Positions 24,337 through 33,989 of a stretch of DNA of 64,000 nucleotides are shown piece by piece. The notes under the pieces were generated by a model, which was not told the origin of the DNA, searched no databases, and saw only the letters and a program-made list of their open reading frames with translations. The position numbers and the translations under genes are program-made. The stretch is from Physcomitrium patens (lineage: Eukaryota; Streptophyta; Bryopsida; Funariales; Funariaceae), in NCBI RefSeq assembly GCF_000002425.4, contig NC_037254.1:22685661-22749660 (forward strand), read 5' to 3'. The stretch's first letter is position 1. Each line of letters starts with the position of its first letter.

Positions 24337-24874
24337 TGTCAAGGACAAGAACTCGATGAAAGCTAAAGAGTAAGTGAGACTTTTCTCAAAGAAATAGGAC
24401 AAAATAGAAATATGTATATTAAGAAAGAAATTAGAATGGCTATTGCTAAAATACAAGAAAACTAGAGACCCTTGAAACTAGACTAGAAGCAAGAAAGGAG
24501 TTGACAAGAGTGAAGAGGGCTTCACTCTTGCCTCTATATATACTATCTAACTAGAAGCCACATGGCGATGTTCTATAAGACCTCCAATATATGTTGACTT
24601 TCTAGGCCACATGCCTTTGCTTGCAAGGCAAGTTTTCTATGGATGGACCACGTAGTTAGCTTATTCTTTAAGCTTCCAACATGTGTGGTACATGGCTAAC
24701 TTGTTGACCAAGTTTCTAGCCTAAAAGTCAACTATAGACTCCTATAAAGTCAAAGCAGCGTCTATGGAGCTTCTAAGAAGCTTCTCTAGAAGATATTACA
24801 TAATTAACCTACTTTTATCTACTTTTACATACTTTTATCTATTCATATAGGTAATTATATGTATGTCCGTGACA
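24337..24874 (-). repeat. 3' LTR of copy B
   Basis: 538 bp; on the minus strand TGTCACGG to CCTTGACA. A TATATATA motif is at 24535-24542. Related to but shorter than the A LTR. Confidence 0.94.
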
Positions 24875-24888
24875 TTACCCCCCCTTCT
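24875..24888 (-). other. Polypurine tract of copy B
   Basis: On the minus strand AGAAGGGGGGGTAA abuts the 3' LTR, the expected place for plus-strand priming. Confidence 0.75.
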
Positions 24889-24915
24889 AGGGACGAGTTC
24901 CACGAGGAGCGGTGA

Positions 24916-25338
24916 TTATATATTGAGAAAATCTAATATGCGGCGAATTGTATTTGCTACATACTCTGATCTTTGTTCTCTTCGAAGATAGTTGATGGGT
25001 CCTCTTAGCCATCGATAGTGTCCCATTCCAGGGCGAGAAGACCACCCTGTTATTTGATCACTGTTGAGGCCTTCATAACTTCCTTCAAATAATACATTTG
25101 AAACACCATCAGGAGTCGTTTCTATCTCCAATAATATCACCAAACATCGAGAATCTCTTCCAAGGTCGTGATACCAAATGCATTGTATCTCACCATCTAT
25201 TCGAGGAAGAACATGTCGTTCTTGAGGATCTTCATCTCGGTTGCGTCGTCTTGAAGGTTGTGACAATCGCAATGTCTCATCCGGTAAGTCAGCAAACGAA
25301 GGTTCTTGAGTTGAATCCGCTGGTTGTTGGCTCTCCAT
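24916..25338 (-). CDS. Extra 140-residue ORF (ORF3) downstream of the chromodomain, intact
   Basis: ATG at 25338 to stop at 24916, 140 residues, intact. It lies 94 nt after pol ends and just inside the 3' LTR. Polar N-terminus (PADSTQEPSFADLPDE), Arg-rich SRRRNRDED at 29-37, then a compact segment GEIQCIWYHDLGRDSRCLVI, then FEGSYEGLNSDQITGWSSRP, MGHYRWLRGPI, and a basic C-terminus ending RRILDFLNI. No hydrophobic segment, zinc knuckle or protease motif, so it is not an Env. The same ORF is in copy A with one stop and about 14 amino-acid changes. A CTAATTAG precedes the ATG, which could serve as a splice acceptor. Function unknown. Confidence 0.8.
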   Translation of the reverse strand: MESQQPADSTQEPSFADLPDETLRLSQPSRRRNRDEDPQERHVLPRIDGEIQCIWYHDLGRDSRCLVILLEIETTPDGVSNVLFEGSYEGLNSDQITGWSSRPGMGHYRWLRGPINYLRREQRSEYVANTIRRILDFLNI

Positions 25339-25432
25339 CTAATTAGCATCACAAATGCAAAGAAGTCACAAACAAGGATAGGAAATTGAATGTTATCTTG
25401 CCTCAATCTTGTCTCTTTTATAAGAGAGGTTT

Positions 25433-26923
25433 TCATCTTGGTTTTGATGGATGTCGTTGATGAAAAACTTTGACTTTAGCTGATGTATTTGCTAGATTTC
25501 TGGATGGCTCCCATGTGCGCTCACTAATATCATATCCGCGCCAATGAACAAGATATTCCAGCTTATTTTGGCGCCGCCTTGAGTCTAATATCTCTTCCAC
25601 TTCAAATTCTTCATTATTATCTACTTCTATAGGAGGCGGTGGCATTTGTCTTCTTTCTTGTATATCCACTGTCTTATATGGTTCAAGAAGAGACACGTGG
25701 AATACAGGATGGATCTTCATTGACTCCGGTAGATGTAACCGATATGCAACTGGGTTGATCTGTTCAGAAACAGAAAAGGGGCCAAGCCTACGATAGTCCA
25801 ATTTGTCACAAGGTCGAGTGGTCTTGATATTGCGACGAAGTAGCCATACCTTATCACCCACGTTGAGTTGTGGTTGCTCTTTACGATATACATCTGCATT
25901 TATCTTTTTTCGTTCTTGAGCTTTCTTCAACTGCGCCTTCATTATTGCATGTAACTCTGACAACCGATTTGCCATATCTTCTGCTGCAGGATTATCAACT
26001 TTTGAAAAATCAAAAGTATCAAGTCGTGGATGATAGCCATAATTGGCAAAGAAAGGTGTTTGTTGCGTGGAAGAATGTACTGTATTATTATAAGCAAACT
26101 CTGCCAATGGCAGAAGGATTGTCCAATCATCTTGTTGGTAGTTGATGGTACACCTTAAATACTGTTCCAAGACTTGGTTTACGCGCTCTGTTTGTCCATC
26201 AGTTTGAGGATGGAAAGCTGAAGATAGCTTTATGTCCACTTTTAAAATCTTGAAAAGAGTCCTCCAGAATCTCGACACAAATTGAGTTCCCCTATCCGAT
26301 ATGATATCTTTAGGTAATCCATGATAGCGATAGATATTATCAATGAAAAGCTTAGCTGTTTCTTCACCTGTGATAGATTTTGTACATGGCATAAAATGTG
26401 CCATCTTGGTGAAACGATCTACTATCACAAATATAGAATCATAAGATCTTGAGTTTGGAAGATCTGTGATGAAATCCATAGAAACAGAAGACCATGGTTG
26501 TTTTGGTATAGGTAATGGCTGAAGAAGTCCGTAAGGTCGATGTCGAGGAATTTTTGATCTTGAACAAATATCACATGATTGTACAAAGTCTTTGACTGAC
26601 TTCCACATTTGTGGCCACCAAAAATCTCTTGATATGAGTTCCAGAGTCTTATTATATCCAAAGTGACCTGCTGCTGGAAAGTCATGACGTGCTTGAAGAA
26701 CACGCAAACGTGCTTTTCCTTCTGGAACATATAGGCGTCCTTCAAAATATAATAGATTATTCTTGAACTCGAACTTAGAAGAATCATGAGACTTGGAAGA
26801 ATTATTCTCGATATCATGAACAAGAGGGTCTGAGGACATACTGGACTGGATTTGCTTGAGAAAAGTTGAATCAACAGTCAGTGTTGATTTCACTGCTCGG
26901 AGATGAAATTGCTCCGGTTTCAA
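25433..26923 (-). CDS. Pol of copy B, part 2: integrase and chromodomain
   Basis: 496 residues, opening at a TTG (26923), which is a fragment boundary rather than a true start. Zinc-binding H80-x6-H87 and C117-x2-C120. Catalytic triad D150 (SMDFITDLP), D210 (SDRGTQF) and E246 (QTERVN), with exactly 35 residues between D210 and E246. The C-terminal chromodomain (about 430-490) has EVEEILDSRRR, LVHWRGYD and TWEPSRNL. It should join DNA ends of the new copy to the target and read methylated histone marks. It is separated from the RNase H part by a -1 frame change. Confidence 0.9.
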   Translation of the reverse strand: MKPEQFHLRAVKSTLTVDSTFLKQIQSSMSSDPLVHDIENNSSKSHDSSKFEFKNNLLYFEGRLYVPEGKARLRVLQARHDFPAAGHFGYNKTLELISRDFWWPQMWKSVKDFVQSCDICSRSKIPRHRPYGLLQPLPIPKQPWSSVSMDFITDLPNSRSYDSIFVIVDRFTKMAHFMPCTKSITGEETAKLFIDNIYRYHGLPKDIISDRGTQFVSRFWRTLFKILKVDIKLSSAFHPQTDGQTERVNQVLEQYLRCTINYQQDDWTILLPLAEFAYNNTVHSSTQQTPFFANYGYHPRLDTFDFSKVDNPAAEDMANRLSELHAIMKAQLKKAQERKKINADVYRKEQPQLNVGDKVWLLRRNIKTTRPCDKLDYRRLGPFSVSEQINPVAYRLHLPESMKIHPVFHVSLLEPYKTVDIQERRQMPPPPIEVDNNEEFEVEEILDSRRRQNKLEYLVHWRGYDISERTWEPSRNLANTSAKVKVFHQRHPSKPR

Positions 26924-28923
26924 GAGGACCGTTCTTTGTTGCTAACAAAAGCTGCATCTCCTTCTTTTGGTGCAAAATAAGAACGTCTAGACAGGGCATC
27001 GGACAAACCTTGTTGTTTTCTTGGCCGATAAGTGATAATGAAGTCGAATCTTGACAAAGACATACTCCAACGAGCTTGACGACGATTCAACACGCGTGCT
27101 GACATGAAATACTCGAGGTTCTTGTGATCTGTATACACAGTGACTGGACTAGAAGCACCTTCTAGATAATGACGCCATTCTTGAAAGGAATCCACGATCG
27201 CAAGAAGTTCTTTATCGTGGATCTCATAATTGATCTCGGCTGCTGAGAATTTTCTTGAATGAAAAGCTATCGGATGAAGTTTGTCATCTGTTCCCATTTG
27301 TGATAAAACTGCACCCAAGGCAAAATCCGATGCGTCTGTTTCCATAAAAAATACCTTGGAAAAGTCAACACGATATAAGACTGGTGCAGAGACAAACGAT
27401 GTCTTCAAGGCTTCAAATGCTGCTTCCGCTTCTTGATTCCATTGGAATTTATCTTTACTAGTCAAGCGTGTAAGTGGAGCTGCAACTCGTGAGAAGTCTT
27501 TGATGAAGATCCGATAGTAATTGGCAAATCCCAAGAAACATTGGACATCTCTTACAGTTTTTGGAATCTTCCAATCCATGATTGTTTGGACTTTCTTAGA
27601 ATCCATCATAAGACCATCATTTGAAATGATGTATCCTAAAAAGTCAACTTGAGTAGTGTGAAATACACACTTTTCTATCTTGGCGTACAATCCTGCATCT
27701 CTAAGTTTTTGTAATACTTGACGAACATGTATTTCATGTTCTTCAACATTCTTAGAATAAATCAGGATATCGTCTAGGTAGCAGACGACAAAATTGTCTA
27801 AGAATTCACGAAATACATCATTCATGAGATGTTGAAAAGCAGCTGGTGCATTCGTGAGTCCAAAAGGCATGACATTGTATTCAAAGTGTCCGTACCTGGT
27901 TCGAAACACAGTCTTCCATTCATCTCCTTCTTTGATCCGTACTAGATTATATGCTCCTCTTAGATCTATTTTTGTATAGATCTTAGCTTGATTTAACTGG
28001 TCAAGGAGTCCTGATATCAAAGGTAATGGATACCTGTTCTTGATTGTGATCTTGTTGAGTCCTCGATAGTCAACACACATTCGTAAAGATCCATCTTTTT
28101 TCTTTACGAATAAAATTGGAGCCCCTGCTGGAGATTTTGAATGGCGTATGAAATTCTTCGCTAAATTCTCGTCAATATATGTCTTGAGTTCAGCCAACTC
28201 ATCTTGCAATAAACTGTAAATTGGTCCAAATGGTGGCTGAGTTCCTTCCTTGAGATCGATTGAACAATCGTATGGGCGATGCTCAGGAAGAATATTTGCA
28301 TTCTTTTTCTCAAAAACGTCTTGATAATCCTGATATTGACTTGGAATGCCACTTGAAGTCTTTACGCTTTCAGAAATAGGTGCAGCATAAATAGCAAAAG
28401 TTGATCCTTCTTTTACTGCGTGTATAAATGCTTTTGCACCTATAAGTGCGGGTTTTACTATACTAGACTCATGGTTTTTTACTTGATTAATAGAACTGTT
28501 ACTAATGCTCCGAGGAAAATCAAGTTTACGAGAAATCCAATCTATTCGAGGATTATACTTTTCTAACCATGATAAGCCTAAAATTACTGGATTAGAGGGA
28601 GATCTAATTATATTAAAAATTACGCAACTACTATGACTATTTATTACTACATCTACAGGAAGTGTTTCGTGAGTTACATCTCCAGAAGACAATGGACGAC
28701 CATCTATGACTTCTACGTGTACAGGTTTAGTTTTTTGTATTAATGATATTCTATGACATCTAGCAAATTCTTCATCTAAAAAACAAGCTGAGGCTCCTGA
28801 ATCTATCAAGGCAGAGGCTTTGTAATTATTAGGTCTTAAACGCACATCTATTATAAAACAAGAAGATGGTTCTGAGGAGAGGATAGGACCTTCATTAGAA
28901 GTTGTACAAGATTCCAGCCGCAC
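26920..28923 (-). CDS. Pol of copy B, part 1: protease, reverse transcriptase, RNase H
   Basis: 667 residues from a GTG codon (28923). The real frame extends upstream through the gag overlap, so this codon is not necessarily the start. Protease DSGAS at 41-45. Reverse transcriptase fingers and palm: [12 protein letters not shown] near 281-292, VMPFGLTNAPAAFQ near 351-364, YLDD at 382-385. RNase H: TDASDFALG near 515-525 and YTDHKNLEYF toward the end. Ends at a TGA caused by two extra bases (GTTAG against GAG in copy A) near 26947, so integrase follows in another frame. Catalytic motifs are all present. Confidence 0.92.
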   Translation of the reverse strand: MRLESCTTSNEGPILSSEPSSCFIIDVRLRPNNYKASALIDSGASACFLDEEFARCHRISLIQKTKPVHVEVIDGRPLSSGDVTHETLPVDVVINSHSSCVIFNIIRSPSNPVILGLSWLEKYNPRIDWISRKLDFPRSISNSSINQVKNHESSIVKPALIGAKAFIHAVKEGSTFAIYAAPISESVKTSSGIPSQYQDYQDVFEKKNANILPEHRPYDCSIDLKEGTQPPFGPIYSLLQDELAELKTYIDENLAKNFIRHSKSPAGAPILFVKKKDGSLRMCVDYRGLNKITIKNRYPLPLISGLLDQLNQAKIYTKIDLRGAYNLVRIKEGDEWKTVFRTRYGHFEYNVMPFGLTNAPAAFQHLMNDVFREFLDNFVVCYLDDILIYSKNVEEHEIHVRQVLQKLRDAGLYAKIEKCVFHTTQVDFLGYIISNDGLMMDSKKVQTIMDWKIPKTVRDVQCFLGFANYYRIFIKDFSRVAAPLTRLTSKDKFQWNQEAEAAFEALKTSFVSAPVLYRVDFSKVFFMETDASDFALGAVLSQMGTDDKLHPIAFHSRKFSAAEINYEIHDKELLAIVDSFQEWRHYLEGASSPVTVYTDHKNLEYFMSARVLNRRQARWSMSLSRFDFIITYRPRKQQGLSDALSRRSYFAPKEGDAAFVSNKERSS

Positions 28924-28928
28924 GGTCC

Positions 28929-29935
28929 CTATTGTAGCTGGACGTACTCGTTTTCCGACATACTGTCTTCTTTGACAGCCGTACTCCTCATTTTGTAGTT
29001 ACGTCGCTTCTTTGGACAATGTTGAGCAGTGTGCTTAGGTTCTCCACAATATAAGCACAATCCTTCTTGTCGACGACGAGACTTTTCTTGCTCAGTAAGA
29101 GGTTTGAAGCGTACCGCATCAATTTGCATATCCTCTACTTCTGAAGGTATGTGTTGAGGAGACGTCAGTGTTGCCATTGAATTGTAGTAACGTTGAGGCC
29201 TACTTGTGTGACTCTCAGATCGAAATTCAAAAAGTCGATTGTCGCACTTCACAGCAAAGTCAATTGCTTGACTCAATGTTTGAGGATCAGGTAAATTAAG
29301 CATCAATTTCTTTACCTCATATTGTAATCCGTAGAGAAATTGACTCATAAGTGCGGCATCATCCCACTTGATATCAGTTGCAAGTTGTCGAAATTGCGAA
29401 GCATATAATGTTACTGATCGATTGCCTTGTTGAAAATACGGATCTTATTGGTTGCAACACGAATTGCATCATGTTCTCCAAACATGGATCGGAACTCCGC
29501 CAAAAAAGCCTCCAGATTATCCAATATTGGATCTCGTCGTTCAAGAAAAGATGAAAACCATGACAATGCTGAACGTGAAAGAAGTGTACCAATGAATCTA
29601 ACTTGTGACCCTGGAGTTGGATAGCTCTGGGGTTGAAGTTCAATCACTAATTGGACCTGATTGATGAATCCTCGAAACTTGGATCTGGTACCATCAAACT
29701 TCTCGGGCAAGGCCACTCTTGGTTCTCTAACACTCGAAGGGTGTTCCATTCTGGGAGAAGGGACATGGTTTGGTGCAGATGTTGAAGCAGCCCCAATCAT
29801 CTCTATATCTTCACTTCCTACCATTCTTGTTGCTCCTTGTGGTGGTAAATTGAGTTGATGCATCGCAAGCATTAACTCCCTCAATTGTTCTTGCATCTGT
29901 GCCATTGCACTCTTCATTTCAACAAGCTCTGCCAT
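28929..29935 (-). CDS. Gag of copy B, with zinc knuckle; one internal frame change
   Basis: ATG at 29935 (MAELVEMKSAMAQMQEQL). Frame 1 runs to 29411. The capsid continues from about 29440 in the -1 frame as the stretch ending 28929, with MSQFLYGLQYEVKKLML and the CCHC knuckle CLYCGEPKHTAQHC (29068-29027). The change falls near ATTTTC (29432-29437), where one slip backward from TTC to TTT would move into the second frame. Copy A has the same break, so it predates their separation. The C-terminal part overlaps pol in the -1 frame. Needed to package element RNA. Confidence 0.85.
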
Positions 29936-30115
29936 AGTAGCACTTAGAAAAGAGAAGATGTCTAATAACGCTCAAAACAAATAGAAGAGAGGAATTGATA
30001 ACAAAGAAAATACTAAGAACAATATCAGTTTAAAAGAGGGTAATCCGCAACTTCTAATGCGCTTATGTCTTATCAAGAAAAAGGGGTAATCCACTCTTAA
30101 TCAAGAAAAGACAAA

Positions 30116-30127
30116 GCTCTGATATTG
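30116..30127 (-). other. Putative primer-binding site of copy B, atypical
   Basis: On the minus strand CAATATCAGAGC, identical to the copy A site and again 20 bp from the LTR end (30147). Nine of the twelve bases fit initiator tRNA-Met, but not the bases facing the CCA end. Confidence 0.5.
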
Positions 30128-30147
30128 TAAGTGTACTCTTGTCAATC

Positions 30148-30685
30148 TGTCAAGGATAAGAACTCGATGAAAGCTAAAGAGTAAGTGAGACTTTTCTCAA
30201 AGAAATATGACAAAATAGAAATATGTATATTAAGAAAGAAATTAGAATGGCTATTGCCAAAATACAAGAAAACTAGAGACCCTTGAAACTAGACTAGAAG
30301 CAAGAAAGGAGTTGACAAGAGTGAAGAGGGCTTCACTCTTGCCTCTATATATACTATCTAACTAGAAGCCACATGGCGATGTTCTATAAGACCTCCAATA
30401 TATGTTGACTTTCTAAGCCACATGCCTTTGCTTGCAAGGCAAGTTTTCTATGGATGGACCACGTAGTTAGCTTATTCTTTAAGCTTCCAACATGTGTGGC
30501 ACATGGCTAACTTGTTGACCAAGTTTCTAGCCTAAAAGTCAACTATAGACTCCTATAAAGTCAAAGCAGCGTCTATGGAGCTTCTAAAAAGCTTCTCTAG
30601 AAGATATTACATAATTAACCTACTTTTATCTACTTTTACATACTTTTATCTATTCATATAGGTAATTATATGTATGTCCGTGACA
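30148..30685 (-). repeat. 5' LTR of copy B
   Basis: 538 bp, minus strand. TATATATA box at 30346-30353, which is probably the promoter of copy B. Confidence 0.94.
30346..30353 (-). promoter_or_regulatory. TATA box of copy B 5' LTR
   Basis: TATATATAGAGG on the minus strand, conserved between all four LTRs of A and B. Confidence 0.65.
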
Positions 30686-30690
30686 ATTGG
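30686..30690. repeat. Target-site duplication of copy B, right (ATTGG)
   Basis: Matches 24332-24336. Confidence 0.92.
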
Positions 30691-31126
30691 TCATGATTTT
30701 TGATCAATAGGAATGGAGATTTTTATCATCCATCTCCATTCATCTATATTGATATCTTAATTACTTCTTTTGCTATCAAAACCCTTCTTCAATTCTTTTT
30801 CTTATAAGATTTAGATAATTTATGTTCTAAATACCAAATAAAAGAACCAAAATAAGTTTTCAAAGGTCACCAATGTCTAATAAAGGTGACTCTAAATATT
30901 TAGAAGTTACTATCAACGAAAACCAATCTTAAAAGCCACTATCAAAAGGAAATTAAAGTTATACAACTTCTATAGTTATCTTTTTAAACAACCTCTTTTC
31001 AAGGTAATAATCAAATTATATGCTACAACCAACTAAAATCTACTAATATGGCTCTCATCATGTTACTTAATAAATTATATATTAAGTACATAATTACATT
31101 ATTTTCATATACTAGCTGAACTACAA
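30691..31126. other. Flanking sequence between copy B and LTR family 2, no gene
   Basis: Continues the sequence interrupted by B. No motif or open frame of note. Confidence 0.45.
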
Positions 31127-32170
31127 TACAACAACGTGTTGTCTTGTTTAGGAATGCACTAGGCACCTAACTGTGGAAGATGAGGTTATGTTTCATAGTT
31201 ATTTAAGGAATCCTAATAGGTTTCACTCATGTGAAAAGAATATAATCCGAAATTCAATTCAAAAGTGGAAAAAAACACTCTTTTTATTAGCCTTAATCAT
31301 ATATAAATATTAATTACCTTGTTACTTTCATATTTAAGTAATTTAGATTTTTCTTATAAGCCCCAATTCTAATCAATAAATTTTAATAAGCTGTAACTTC
31401 TAATTTGACCGTCTACTTATTGTAAAATTTTGCATGTAATTGTCAATGTAAGTCTTTTATACACTCAAGAATTTTCAATCCAACCCAACTTACAAATTAT
31501 GAGAAAACCTCCAAAAATTACATTGATGTCACTTGGCCACCAACTTGAAAAGTGAAGCAAAAATCCTAGTAGTGATTTCTCCTTCTCCAATTATTAACTT
31601 TGACTCAAAATTGATGTGCAGCTTGATCTTCAAGTCCTTCAAGACATTGATCTTGAATAACAATTGTCAAGTCCTCAAAAATCCTACCAAAATAATCCTT
31701 ATGCCTTTAGAAAGAACTTTAAGCTAACTCTTAAATCCTAACCTTTGATCTTCAAATGAATCTCTAATTTTCCCTAGGCGGCCATTTCAGTGGCTATAGG
31801 TCTAATTTCAATCCTATCTCATAAATGGTCAATCTCCAAGTATCAATCTTATCTATCCTAAGGATTTTTTAGCTCAATCCTACCTTCAACTTGTTCCTAG
31901 TATCAACCATAGCAACCATTTACCTTTTCTACTTTGATTTTAATAATTTATGGCCTTTCTAAGGCAGTAAAAGAGTTTCTATATCTTAGAAGGTAAAAAT
32001 ACTAACTAACTTTTATCTACTTACTATTAAGACAAGAAAATAGGCTAAGTGGCTTTCATAAAAGTCATATTAAAATATTTTGAATTCTTGTTGAATTAAT
32101 ATAATAGAGTATTATTTAAAAAAATATTTTTAGTCATATTTTCACTATATAATCATGTCACAACACGACA
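31127..32170 (-). repeat. LTR family 2, 3' LTR of the minus-strand mosaic
   Basis: Minus-strand start TGTCGTGTTGTGACATGATT, a near inverted repeat; the other end is about ACGTTGTTGTA. Shares blocks AAAGTGTTTTT, CTTAGAAAGGCCATAAATT and CTAGTATCAACC with 10889-12225 and 52978-54330. It is about 300 bp shorter than those copies. Flanks give no target duplication (TACAA and CCAGG), so one side has been rearranged. Confidence 0.65.
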
Positions 32171-32949
32171 CCAGGTCATAATTTGCTATATACTCTTCCA
32201 TCAATTCCACACCAATTAGGAGCAAGTTATTTGATCCTTGCAAAAATTGATATAACTATACATTTTTAAAATTTCTTTGCCTTTTTGGAGACCAATACAT
32301 TTCTAACTTCTTTGGTTCTATATTGGTAAGAATGACTAGGGACATCGACTCCAAATTGCTCTTAGCTCTAACATTTTATTAGCTTTCTTCTTTGTCCATA
32401 GCTCTCTTCACACTTTCCATCGATATTATAGAATACTTACTTTTCACTCCTTACTAGCACTAATACTACTTTCTTGCTTGCTGAAGTAAATCCTACACTC
32501 CAATAATTACATCCCAAACAACAATGTTCAAAATTTTGAAGAAAACTTTTACTACGTGCCTTGCTCTTAATTTTTTACTCTAGGTCTGAATCAAAAATCT
32601 CTAATCCAATTTATTCTAATCTCACTTCTAATTTTTTTGATTAATCGATGTAAAGATCTAAAATCCACCATCAGTTTTCTTTAGTATCTATCATACATCT
32701 ATGAATATAGGTTATCTATCATTAATAACTAAGCTCTCTTCCTTCCAATTTTTGAAACTCCTCTTGAGTTTATGTATACTAAAGCTGTAATCAGTTTTTG
32801 TTGATACATGTGATAAATTAAGTATCTATAAAATCTTCCAATTGAAATAATCATTAGAAAACCTTCTAGTATTTAATACGGTCTATGTCAATAGACTCAA
32901 AATTCCTCCAAAAAATTGTGAAATTAATTATCATAATAAAACACTAGAT
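32171..32949. other. Decayed 3' part of a minus-strand pol, not resolved
   Basis: Just downstream of the integrase remnant on the minus strand. Short traces fit a gypsy integrase C-terminus, but stops are frequent and nothing specific can be assigned. Confidence 0.35.
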
Positions 32950-33735
32950 CATTTGACATAAAAGATTTGAGACATAATTTACTATCATAATAAGTCTTAT
33001 GACAAAGTTGTATAGCTTCCATAGTCAAAAGAGCCATAGCCCTAACTTCATCCAATTTTTTCAATTGTGCAAACCATTATTGGAAGGATTTTTTGTCGCC
33101 AGGACATTCATTCAATGCAATTCTCAAACTTTGAACGTCCAATTCAATTGGTAATATTGCCTCTTATTCATACACCAATTGGAATGGTGTGGAATTGGTA
33201 GTTACTTTATGTGCAGTACGATAAGTCCACAAAGCTATAAATAATTTTATATCCTAATCTGATTTTGCATCAGACATGATCTTAATTAAAACTATGCACA
33301 AAATACCGTTGGTCTTTGTAGTTTGCCTATTGGCCTAAGAGTGATATGGGATTATTTTTCAATATTCAATCTCATATTTATCCATCAAAGTTACAATTGT
33401 AGAATTAATAAAATAGATTCTTCGATCACTAACCAATTCTTTGAGACACCCAAACCAAGTGATAATGTTCTCATATAAAAATGTGGCTAACATATTGGTA
33501 GTATTAGTTTTTGTTGCCACCGCCTCAACTCATTTTGTTATATAATCAATTGCTATCAAAATACATCTTTTTTGTCTACTATATGAGGCTGGTGCGATTG
33601 GTCCTACAAAATCAATATTCCATTTTTCAAACGATGCTTGTGCCAAAATTGCTACCAATAACATGACAGAAGTTCTAATAGATCAACTAATTTATTGATA
33701 AGGATTACAATGTCATACATATTAGTGTGCATCCA
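32950..33735 (-). pseudogene. Integrase core fragment (Ty3/gypsy, non-chromovirus)
   Basis: Minus-strand translation reads NIDFVGPIAPAS, then CILIAIDYITK-stop-VEAVATK, then ELVSDRRIYF, then YRTAHKVTTNSTPFQLVYE. These are the gypsy DDE integrase core motifs (DFVGPI, TDYxTKWVEA, SDRGxxF, STPF). The glutamate of the DDE triad, normally in the QxE-TNG block, is replaced in a QTTKTNG stretch. This and several stops make it dead. It belongs to the same lineage as the remnant with RNase H at 35737. Confidence 0.75.
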
Positions 33736-33989
33736 AATATATTGTTGGCTACCAATATCCAACCATTAAAGTTTTATGAGTAGTATTATCACCAGTAAAA
33801 TGCTCACTACAACTATCCAAATGATAGCCTTCCAAAATGATATGCACTTCACTTTGAAAGATACAATGGTGTCGTATTATGTGCTCTCTTACTTGAGAAT
33901 GCATCAGATGTATAGTTGTAAAAGATAAATAATATTTGCGAGTATCCGAGTAGTCTAGTGGATTTCAACCATCTAAATACAAAAGATTG
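33736..33989. other. Unresolved sequence between integrase and LTR fragment
   Basis: Probably the integrase zinc-binding region of the same element, but too altered to call. Confidence 0.3.

Larger units (their letters stand above)
24337..30685 (-). mobile_element. Chromovirus-type Ty3/gypsy retrotransposon, copy B
   Basis: 6349 bp, minus strand, 538-bp LTRs (24337-24874 and 30148-30685) with about 6 differences between them (about 1.1 percent), so clearly younger than copy A. Target duplication ATTGG at 24332-24336 and 30686-30690. It carries gag, pol and the extra 3' ORF in the same layout as A. Open frames are long: pol has only one break, a 2-bp insertion near 26947. Chromodomains on integrases of this lineage are known to steer insertion into heterochromatin. 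Confidence 0.95.

Noticed and set aside
25870-26145. Plus-strand ORF opposite integrase of copy B
   Set aside because: Antisense shadow of pol; pol on the minus strand has the catalytic residues.
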